Part shown: positions 1 to 5,691 of the stretch, piece after piece | Numbering within the stretch: position 1 is the stretch's first letter | How the letters are laid out: every line of letters starts with the position of its first letter | NCBI GenBank assembly: GCA_016793585.1 | Contig: JAEUJR010001185.1 | Location: 1 to 14,205 of the forward strand | Length of the DNA stretch: 14,205 nt | Reading direction: 5' to 3' | From: Archangium sp. | GTDB lineage: Bacteria > Myxococcota > Myxococcia > Myxococcales > Myxococcaceae | Program-made: the position numbers and the translations under genes | The notes under the pieces: generated by a model | Database searches by the model: none | Seen by the model: only the letters and a program-made list of their open reading frames with translations | Told to the model about the DNA's origin: nothing

Positions 1-447
1 GACGAGGCGCTTCTCGTCGACGTGCTGCTTGATGCGCTCGTGCGTGGCGAAGCTGCTCATCACGAACATCGGCACTGCGCGGCCGGCCTTGCGAGCCACA
101 CGCGCCACGTCGTCGTGCTTGAGCTCGAGGAAGGTCTTGTCACCGAGCACGGGCACGACCGCCTTCACGACGCCACCGAAGCGGGTCGCCATGCCGCCGG
201 CGAGCACCACCGCGCCGACGAAGCCAGAACGAATGGCCTGCATGCCCTTCTTGATCAGCGCCTCGCGCTCGGGGGTGCCCGGCTTCGGCAACACGGTGAC
301 GTCTCCTGGATCAGGCGGAGCGACCGTTCCACGCACGGCGTTGCCCTGCGTGCTGGTCAGCTTCTGAACGAACTGCTGCAGCAGGGCCTCGTCGAAACCG
401 TAGGGGCCGAGCGCGGAGCGCGTCTTGTCGTCGATGGCGAGCGTCAT
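1..447 (-). CDS. UTP--glucose-1-phosphate uridylyltransferase-like nucleotidyltransferase (partial, N-terminal 149 aa)
   Basis: Reading leftward from an ATG at 445-447, this frame stays open to the window edge, so only the N-terminal 149 residues are visible. Residues about 78-100 form a glycine-rich nucleotide-binding loop, LAGGMATRFGG (82-92) followed by VVK (K95). This is the expected UTP-binding signature of uridylyltransferases that make UDP-glucose or UDP-sugars from UTP and a sugar 1-phosphate, a cytosolic step feeding polysaccharide and envelope synthesis. The ~77-residue N-terminal extension before the loop (containing PPDPGDV and PKPGTPER) resembles the UTP--glucose-1-phosphate uridylyltransferases I associate with myxobacteria rather than the short GalU type. 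The family call rests on the loop. Substrate specificity (Glc-1-P versus GlcNAc-1-P) cannot be settled because the sugar-binding half lies outside the window. The gene is divergent from the broken ORF beginning near 497; a GGGCGGGG stretch lies just upstream of the start. Confidence 0.78.
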   Translation of the reverse strand, partial: MTLAIDDKTRSALGPYGFDEALLQQFVQKLTSTQGNAVRGTVAPPDPGDVTVLPKPGTPEREALIKKGMQAIRSGFVGAVVLAGGMATRFGGVVKAVVPVLGDKTFLELKHDDVARVARKAGRAVPMFVMSSFATHERIKQHVDEKRLV

Positions 448-496
448 GCCCCGCCCACTTGCCCCGACAACGTCGCAGGCGGAAGAAGAAAGAGGG

Positions 497-949
497 ATGG
501 TTTTGGCCATGTGGTGGCTGCTGGTGCTGGCCGCGCTCCCCCGAGCGTGTCGACCTGAAGACTGAAACCGTGGCCTTCACGGCTTCGCACGACGTCGCCA
601 TCGACGAAGGCAGGCTCTGGCGACGCTCGTCTTCGAGAAGGGCAACGAAGTGCTCCGCCTGCTGCTGCACTTCCACGGAGGGCTCGAGATCGAGAAGACC
701 GAACGCGACTTGAGCGGCGCCGTGCTGCTGTCAGGGTCGCAGCAACGCCTCGCGGTGGCGCTCACGCTGCTGGCCGCGGGTCAGTCGGCGTTGCACGTCA
801 AGCGCGACGAGGTCGTCATCAAGTCGCGCCCGGTGCGCAACGCGATTCCCGTCAACGGGCTCGGCTTCGAGTGGCGCTTCACCCGCCGCCAGGCGCGCGC
901 AGCTGGCGAAGGCCTTCACGCACGTACGCGATGCTGCCGGGCACGATGA
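497..949 (+). pseudogene. Hypothetical exported protein, apparently broken by two compensating frameshifts
   Basis: No family recognised. Three frame segments appear to belong to one gene. From ATG 497, MVLAMWWLLVLAALP reads like a signal peptide but reaches a stop at 563-565. The +1 frame then carries a sensible stretch (VDLKTETVAFTASHDVAIDEG, in two parts, about 549-611). From about 617 the original frame resumes (LATLVFEKGNEVLRLLLHFHG) and continues to TGA 947-949. In the last segment codons have the local G/C third-position habit, while the opposite strand reads as Arg/Cys-rich noise. The first switch coincides with a C5 run (538-542), a typical indel site; the second lies near 611-620. 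Repairing both gives a secreted protein of roughly 150 aa. If there is no frameshift, the only intact gene would be a GTG-started 99-aa ORF at 650-949. The 3' end overlaps the convergent gene at 879-1457 by 71 nt. Decay and sequencing error are both possible. Confidence 0.5.
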
Positions 950-1457
950 GCGCCAGCGAGAGCAGCGCCCCGCCCTGCACGACGTTCGCAGGCCACGCGG
1001 CCGTGCCACCGACGATGACGGCGAACAGCACCAGGCTCGAGGCCTTGCCGTGCCACCGGTGCTCGACGTGCACGACGCGGTGCTTCCGGTACACGAGCCA
1101 GAAGCCGATGAGCAGCGCGCCGTCGCGCAGCACGAGCGTGGCCCACAACCACCACGGCAGCGGCGTGAAGCCAGGCTCTCCGTACGCCACGAGGAACGTC
1201 ACCGTCGCGACCTGCGCCAGCTTGTCGGCCACCGCGTCGAGCGTCGCGCCGAAGTTGCTCGTCAGCTTGAAGTGACGCGCGATGGCTCCGTCGAGCAGGT
1301 CCGACACGCCGAGCGCCAGCAAGACACCGAGCAGCGCGGTTCGGTCGACCGCCGAGTCGGACAAGGCGACGGCGCGCGCCTGAACGGCCAGCACCAGCCA
1401 CACGGGCACCAGCAGCACCCGCAACATCGAAATGGCGTTGGGAACCCAGGCCGGCAC
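879..1457 (-). CDS. CDP-alcohol phosphatidyltransferase family membrane protein
   Basis: Integral membrane enzyme of 192 aa in the family that transfers a phospho-alcohol from a CDP-linked donor, as in phosphatidylglycerophosphate or cardiolipin synthesis. The diagnostic motif DxxDGxxAR(x8)GxxxDxxxD is complete: D53, D56-G57, A60-R61, G70, D74 and D78. The N-terminus VPNAISMLRVLLVP is the typical first-helix entry of the family, and several further hydrophobic segments follow. I chose the GTG at 1455-1457 because it sits just before this segment; no strong Shine-Dalgarno sequence is visible. An ATG ten codons inside would cut the conserved first helix. The open frame extends far upstream on the minus strand, but that part is antisense to two real genes. 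The length (about 190 aa) matches PgsA-like enzymes, but the alcohol acceptor cannot be told from sequence. It is divergent from the M15 peptidase gene (39-nt gap) and convergent with the broken ORF. Confidence 0.9.
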   Translation of the reverse strand: MPAWVPNAISMLRVLLVPVWLVLAVQARAVALSDSAVDRTALLGVLLALGVSDLLDGAIARHFKLTSNFGATLDAVADKLAQVATVTFLVAYGEPGFTPLPWWLWATLVLRDGALLIGFWLVYRKHRVVHVEHRWHGKASSLVLFAVIVGGTAAWPANVVQGGALLSLALIVPGSIAYVREGLRQLRAPGGG

Positions 1458-1496
1458 GAACGACGTCTTGGCATGAACTCGACGTGAGCGCGCTTC

Positions 1497-2345
1497 ATGG
1501 CGACGATGGGGGTTCTCGTGCTGCTCGCCGTCCTCACCGTTCTGTCTGCCGCGCCCCGCGACGCCGGCCCTCCCGCGGGCCTCGCGTGTCTGCCGACCTG
1601 GTACGCCGGCGAAGTCACGCACCGCGCCGATGGTGGTTGGGGCTTCGTCATCGACGGCGGCACCTTCATTCCCTGGCGGGCGAGCGTGAAGGCGGCGCCC
1701 TTCGATGGCGGTGAAGACTTCGAAGAAGGCGAAGAGGTGGTCGACCTCGAGTCCATCTACAAGGTGCCGTACGTCGCGGGGCCCATCGTCACGCTCGACG
1801 CGAGCGACGCGGGCGCCATCGACGACCCCGGGCGCGTGCGCATCGAGCAGCTCTTTCTCACCACGTATGGCCAGAGCCGCGACGAGGTGTTCGACCACCT
1901 GGGCAAGGTGCGCTTCTTCGGCCTGCGCTACCCGTTTCACGAGCTCGCCGCCGAGCCCCTGCGCCGTGTGGTGGCGCGCCTCGAGCCCGCGGTGAAAGAG
2001 AACCCGAAGCTCAGGCCCTTTCTCACCAACATCGGCGGCACCTTCATCTGGAGGAAGATCGCCCGCTCGAAGAACCTCTCGACGCACGCGTTCGGCATCG
2101 CCATCGACATCAACGTCGACCGCGCGCACTACTGGCGCTGGCAGAAACGCGGTGAGCCGCTCAAGTGGCAGAACAAGATTCCGCAGGTGGTCGTCGACGC
2201 GTTCGAGGCCGAGGGCTTCATCTGGGGCGGGCGCTGGCTGCACTACGACACGATGCACTTCGAGTACCGGCCCGAGCTGCTCAGCGCCTCGTGTCGCGGA
2301 GTGCCTGAAATGGTCCGTGATGGTGGCGTAGACGCGGGGCGCTGA
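1497..2345 (+). CDS. Secreted D-alanyl-D-alanine carboxypeptidase-like protein (peptidase M15 family)
   Basis: 282-aa protein beginning with a hydrophobic export signal (MATMGVLVLLAVLTVLSAA), so it probably acts in the periplasm or outside the cell. The C-terminal half carries the zinc-peptidase pattern of the M15 family (VanY/L-Ala-D-Glu endopeptidase type): H197-AFGIAI-D204 supplies two zinc ligands and H254 in MHFE the third. D251, three residues before H254, sits where the M15C endopeptidases have their catalytic acid. The residues GG(R)W before it are also typical. The expected substrate is peptidoglycan peptide, either D-Ala-D-Ala or an internal cross-peptide bond. Residues about 30-150 are a family-unspecific N-terminal region that I do not recognise. 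Start ATG 1497 gives the full signal peptide; M4 is an alternative. The gene is first of three tightly spaced plus-strand genes; the next starts 20 nt downstream. No strong Shine-Dalgarno sequence is seen. Confidence 0.88.
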   Translation: MATMGVLVLLAVLTVLSAAPRDAGPPAGLACLPTWYAGEVTHRADGGWGFVIDGGTFIPWRASVKAAPFDGGEDFEEGEEVVDLESIYKVPYVAGPIVTLDASDAGAIDDPGRVRIEQLFLTTYGQSRDEVFDHLGKVRFFGLRYPFHELAAEPLRRVVARLEPAVKENPKLRPFLTNIGGTFIWRKIARSKNLSTHAFGIAIDINVDRAHYWRWQKRGEPLKWQNKIPQVVVDAFEAEGFIWGGRWLHYDTMHFEYRPELLSASCRGVPEMVRDGGVDAGR

Positions 2346-2365
2346 CGGCACGTATTCGGCGTCGC

Positions 2366-4006
2366 ATGCGCGCGTCTGCCCTGCTCCTGTTGTTCGTCGC
2401 CTGTGCAAAGCCGGCAACCGAGAACGAACGCTGCATGCGAACGAGCGACTGCGTCTCGGGCCTCGCGTGCTGCGGCGGCGCGTGCATCGACCTGCAGAAA
2501 GACACGCGGCACTGCGGTGCGTGCGAGGCGGCGTGCCCGGCCCAGAACGCGCTCGCGGCGTGCGTCGGTGGCTCGTGCCGGCTCTCGTGCAACGACGGGT
2601 TCTCGGACTGCAACGGCGTGGCGGCCGACGGCTGCGAGGTGAACACCACGAGCGACGCCCTGCACTGTGGCGCCTGCGGCGCGGTCTGCTCGCTGCCCAA
2701 TGCGTCGTCGACCTGCAGCGCGAGCCAGTGCGCGGTGAGCGCGTGCAACACGGGGTACTCGAACTGTGACGGGCGCGCAGCGAACGGGTGCGAGGTGGTG
2801 AGCGCGAGCGACGTGCAGAACTGCGGCGGCTGCGGCACGGTCTGCACGGTCGCCAACGGAACGCCGCGCTGCACGACGGGCCAGTGCTTCGTGGCGACGT
2901 GCGCTGCGGGTCGGGCCGACTGCGACGGCTTCGCGAGCAACGGCTGCGAGGTCGACACGAAGACGAGCGCGATGCACTGCAACGGGTGTGGGCAGGCGTG
3001 CTCGGCTGATCAGGCGTGCGCTGACGGCACGTGCCGTGTGCTCGAGCTCTTCGTGTTCGGCGGTCTGCCGGACCCAACGAGCCCCGCGACGAACGAGGTG
3101 AAGCGGCTCCAGCTCGGGCAGCGGCTCTTCACAGCGGTGACTCCGCTCACGCCCGATGGAACACCTTCGGCGCGCGCGTTTCAGGTGACCGCGTGGGACG
3201 CGATGGAGTCGCGCATGCTCCTCTTCGGCGGCACCAACGTCGTCGGTCCTCCCGCGCTGCCGCAAGTATGGAGCCTCACGCTCGGCGCGACGCCGACGTG
3301 GAATCGGCTCTCGACGACTGGCACGGCTCCGTCGGCCACCGTCGGTCAGGCCTCGGGGTGGGACCGTGCGCGCCGCCGCTGGTTCGTCTTCGGGGGCACC
3401 ACGGGGTTCAGCTCGACCACCCGCTCGGGCGAGCTCTTCGTCTTCGACGCCGCGACCTCGACGTGGAGCCAGCCGAACGTCACCGGCACCACCCCGCCCG
3501 CGCGCGCCTTCGCCGCAGCGACGTTCGACGACGCGACGTCGCGCTTCATCGTGCACGGTGGCCGAGGCACGAGTGGAACCCTGCCAGACACCTGGGTGTT
3601 CGACCCGGCGACCTCGACGTGGACACAGGTGCTCATGAGCGGCCCCGCGCCGCGCGAGTTCTCGACCTTCTTCACCGGCAGCTCACCGCCACTGCTCTTC
3701 GGCGGCCTCGATGGAGCGACCCACTTCGACGACCTCTGGGAGCTCGACGTGCTCGCCCCCGCGTGGACCTCACGCACCGCGACCAACAGGCCACCAGCCC
3801 GCCGCTCCGCCGTCGGCCTCACCGTCGGCGGCGTGCGCACGCTCGTCTCGGGCGTCTTCGACGACGGCCAGACGCAGACGCTCTTCAACGACGTGTGGAC
3901 GCTGCAGTGGCCCGCGCTCACGTGGCAGCAGGTGCGCAGCAACTCGCTCTCGGGCGCCTCGGACCAGCGCGTGGGCTTCTCGGTCGTCAGCAGCGAGCCG
4001 AGGTAG
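2366..4006 (+). CDS. Lipoprotein with cysteine-rich (Stig1-like) repeats and a kelch/beta-propeller domain
   Basis: 546-aa surface or periplasmic lipoprotein. The N-terminus MRASALLLLFVAC ends in a lipobox-like FVAC with C13 as the lipidation site. Residues 49-203 contain three repeats of 51-52 residues, each with eight cysteines in the order CxxCxxxC...C...C...C...C...C and a conserved (D/N)CDGxAxNGCEV-type segment. A fourth partial copy covers 204-223. From about residue 226 to the end there are about six kelch-type blades, recognisable by VFGG/LFGG/VHGG strands, FDxATSTW turns and PPAR segments. Kelch propellers and Cys-rich modules of this kind usually bind proteins or glycans; no catalytic residues are evident. 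The combination is common in predicted myxobacterial secreted proteins (family knowledge). The gene starts 20 nt after the M15 peptidase and ends 11 nt before tgt, so co-transcription is likely. A role in cell-wall or surface interaction is inference from the neighbour only. Confidence 0.85.
   Translation: MRASALLLLFVACAKPATENERCMRTSDCVSGLACCGGACIDLQKDTRHCGACEAACPAQNALAACVGGSCRLSCNDGFSDCNGVAADGCEVNTTSDALHCGACGAVCSLPNASSTCSASQCAVSACNTGYSNCDGRAANGCEVVSASDVQNCGGCGTVCTVANGTPRCTTGQCFVATCAAGRADCDGFASNGCEVDTKTSAMHCNGCGQACSADQACADGTCRVLELFVFGGLPDPTSPATNEVKRLQLGQRLFTAVTPLTPDGTPSARAFQVTAWDAMESRMLLFGGTNVVGPPALPQVWSLTLGATPTWNRLSTTGTAPSATVGQASGWDRARRRWFVFGGTTGFSSTTRSGELFVFDAATSTWSQPNVTGTTPPARAFAAATFDDATSRFIVHGGRGTSGTLPDTWVFDPATSTWTQVLMSGPAPREFSTFFTGSSPPLLFGGLDGATHFDDLWELDVLAPAWTSRTATNRPPARRSAVGLTVGGVRTLVSGVFDDGQTQTLFNDVWTLQWPALTWQQVRSNSLSGASDQRVGFSVVSSEPR
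2510..3034 (+). repeat. Tandem coding repeats: three 51-52-codon Cys-rich units plus a partial fourth
   Basis: Units begin at 2510 (residue H49), 2663 (H100), 2819 (N152) and 2975 (H204), so the period is 153 or 156 bp. All full units keep eight cysteines in the same order and end in an (A/S)(D/N)GCEV-type segment. The protein pattern is far better conserved than the DNA, so the duplications look old and held by selection on disulfide spacing rather than recent. Confidence 0.85.
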
Positions 4007-4017
4007 TACGAGCGCGC

Positions 4018-5154
4018 ATGGCGCTGCCCTTCGAAGTGATTGCGGTCGACCCCGGCTCACGCGCGCGGCGCGGCACGATGCTCACCGCCCACGGGCGGGT
4101 CGAGACGCCAGTCTTCATGGACGTGGGCACGCGCGCGACGGTGACCGACTGCACGCCGGCCGACCTCACGAGCGTGGGCGCGCAGGTGGTGCTCGGCAAC
4201 ACGTACCACCTCATGCTGCGGCCGGGCGTCGACGTGTTTCGCCAGTTCGGCGGCATTCACGGCTTCATGCGCTGGCCGGGGCCGGTGCTGACGGACTCGG
4301 GCGGCTACCAGATCTTCTCGCTGCCGAACGCGCGCACGCTCACCGAGAAGGGCGCCCGCTTCAAGGGCTACACCGACAACCAGCTGCACCTGCTCTCGCC
4401 CGAACGCGCCATCGAGATTCAGACCGCCATCGGGTCAGACATCATGATGGTGCTCGACGAGTGCATCGACTCCACCTCTGACGAACCGACGACGCGCGCG
4501 GCCATGGAGCGAACGCACCGCTGGGCCCTGCGCAGCCTCGCGGCGAGGAGCAACCCGGCCCAGGCGCTGTTCGCCATCGTGCAGGGCGGCGTGATTCCCG
4601 AGCTGCGCAGACAGTCGGCGGGTTTTCTCACGCAGCACGCCTTCGATGGCTTCGCGATCGGTGGGCTCGCCGTCGGCGACACGCGCTCGCAACGTGAAGA
4701 CATCACCGCGTTCGCCGCCGAGCTGCTGCCGGCCGAGCGCCCCCGCTACTTGATGGGCGTGGGCACTCCGCCTGATCTGCTGATGGCGATGCTCGCGGGC
4801 GTCGACATGTTCGACTGCATCATTCCCACGCAGCTCGCGGGTCAGGGCACGGCGTTCACCTCGACGGGCCGAGTGCGCATCACCCGCCTCGAGAACCAGC
4901 GCGCCGACGTGTCACTCGACCCAGCCTGCGCGTGCACGACCTGCACGACGTTCAGCCGCGCGTACCTGCACCACCTGTTCAAGGCGAAGGAGCCGCTCGG
5001 CGCGCGGCTGCTCTCGATGCACAACCTCTTTCACTACCACGCGCTCATGGCCGACTCGCGGCGCGCCATCGAGCAGGGCGTGTTCGCGGCCTTCGCGAAG
5101 GAGCGCCTCGCGGCCATCGATCGCCACGAGCACAGCGCCACGCCGTTCGCGTGA
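4018..5154 (+). CDS. tgt: tRNA-guanine(34) transglycosylase
   Basis: 378-aa cytosolic enzyme that swaps guanine for a queuine precursor (preQ1 in bacteria) at the wobble position of GUN-anticodon tRNAs, a late step of queuosine synthesis. Visible hallmarks are LTDSGGYQ with D93 as general base and Y97 in the base pocket, IVQGG, the bacterial preQ1-type GGLAVG segment, and MFDC with nucleophile D266. The zinc site is C304, C306, C309 and H335. Length matches the family (about 370-380 aa). Two segments deviate from the common bacterial pattern: CIDST (149-153) where CTPYP is usual, and PTQLAGQG (270-277) where PTRxxRNG is usual, so two tRNA-contacting arginines are absent. Start ATG 4018 is 11 nt after the preceding lipoprotein gene and matches the family N-terminus; the open frame further upstream is an artefact antisense to nothing and out of frame with the kelch gene. 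The gene is probably third in that operon. Its stop lies 1 nt from the convergent PilZ stop. Confidence 0.97.
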   Translation: MALPFEVIAVDPGSRARRGTMLTAHGRVETPVFMDVGTRATVTDCTPADLTSVGAQVVLGNTYHLMLRPGVDVFRQFGGIHGFMRWPGPVLTDSGGYQIFSLPNARTLTEKGARFKGYTDNQLHLLSPERAIEIQTAIGSDIMMVLDECIDSTSDEPTTRAAMERTHRWALRSLAARSNPAQALFAIVQGGVIPELRRQSAGFLTQHAFDGFAIGGLAVGDTRSQREDITAFAAELLPAERPRYLMGVGTPPDLLMAMLAGVDMFDCIIPTQLAGQGTAFTSTGRVRITRLENQRADVSLDPACACTTCTTFSRAYLHHLFKAKEPLGARLLSMHNLFHYHALMADSRRAIEQGVFAAFAKERLAAIDRHEHSATPFA

Positions 5155-5155
5155 A

Positions 5156-5449
5156 TCACCTCGCGGCGAACAGCTCGAAGAACGACGGGTCGATGCCGGT
5201 GAAGCGAACGCCCGCGCGGCCCCGCACCTGCAGCCTCGGCTCGGCGCGGAACGACCAGGTCACGGTGCCGGTGAAGGGCAGCTCCTTCTCACCGACGCGC
5301 AGCTGGCCATGCACCATGGTGCCCGGGAGCAGCGTCGACATCAGCTCGATGGCGAAGCCGCCCGTCGACACGTCGCTCGTGAAGGCCGGGCGATCGCCGA
5401 GCCACACCTGAAGACGGCGACGCAGACGCGGGAGCAGGCGCTTGTTCAT
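5156..5449 (-). CDS. Small PilZ-domain protein (cyclic-di-GMP binding)
   Basis: 97-aa protein consisting of essentially one PilZ domain, which senses cyclic di-GMP and typically passes the signal to motility, polysaccharide or transcription targets. The ligand motif is intact: R8xxxR12 near the N-terminus and D26-V-S28-T-G-G31 fitting (D/N)xSxxG, followed by beta-strand-rich sequence ending in GVRFTGID. I chose the ATG at 5447-5449 because it places the Arg motif just inside the N-terminus, as usual. An upstream ATG at 5536 would add 29 unremarkable residues and overlap the divergent gene starting at 5530. No good Shine-Dalgarno sequence supports either. The gene converges on tgt with a single-base gap, leaving no room for an independent intergenic terminator, and diverges from the sensor-kinase operon. 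Confidence 0.85.
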   Translation of the reverse strand: MNKRLLPRLRRRLQVWLGDRPAFTSDVSTGGFAIELMSTLLPGTMVHGQLRVGEKELPFTGTVTWSFRAEPRLQVRGRAGVRFTGIDPSFFELFAAR

Positions 5450-5529
5450 GTGACAGACGGTGACAGGCCTGTTGCGCTGATCCAGTTTTCGCCCTGCGAA
5501 AGTAGGCTGCGCAGCATGCGAGGGCCGGC

Positions 5530-5691
5530 GTGACACGCTCGTTGGTCGTCTTCGCGCTCGGCGTCACCCTGCTCGTTTCTCCGGCGCGAGAGCTGTGGGC
5601 GCGAACGGACTCGGCGTTCGTCGCGTTCGCGGTCTGGGCGCTGCTGCTCGCGCTGGGCTGGTGGTCGGTGCGGCCGAAGGAGCGGCCATGA
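5530..5691 (+). CDS. Small two-helix membrane protein upstream of the SSS-type sensor kinase
   Basis: A 53-codon ORF from GTG 5530 to TGA 5689-5691. A GAGGG motif at 5520-5524, five bases before the GTG, is a good ribosome binding site. The stop overlaps the sensor-kinase ATG in an ATGA arrangement, indicating translational coupling. The product has two hydrophobic segments (about residues 4-16 and 29-46) separated by a charged loop containing SPARELWART, and a short basic tail. Topology, size and position resemble small DUF3311-like proteins encoded in front of sodium/solute symporters, although I cannot confirm membership. By analogy it may be an accessory subunit of the symporter-like sensor domain. 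The alternative is that it is only a leader peptide; the good codon usage and RBS argue for a real gene. Confidence 0.65.
   Translation: MTRSLVVFALGVTLLVSPARELWARTDSAFVAFAVWALLLALGWWSVRPKERP

Noticed and set aside
2510..3034. CRISPR-like or recently duplicated tandem DNA repeat
   Set aside because: The repeats are 51-52-codon protein units conserved mainly at cysteines, with diverged DNA and no spacer pattern.
879..3077. 732-codon minus-strand open frame across the M15 and kelch genes
   Set aside because: Only the last ~192 codons (from 1457 down) encode a recognisable protein. The rest is Arg/Ser/Pro-rich and antisense to two well-supported genes, as expected in GC-rich DNA.
3031..4017. 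Upstream extension of the tgt frame giving a 707-aa protein
   Set aside because: The extension is out of frame with the kelch gene, is Arg/Ala/Pro-rich and unlike Tgt. The family N-terminus begins at 4018.
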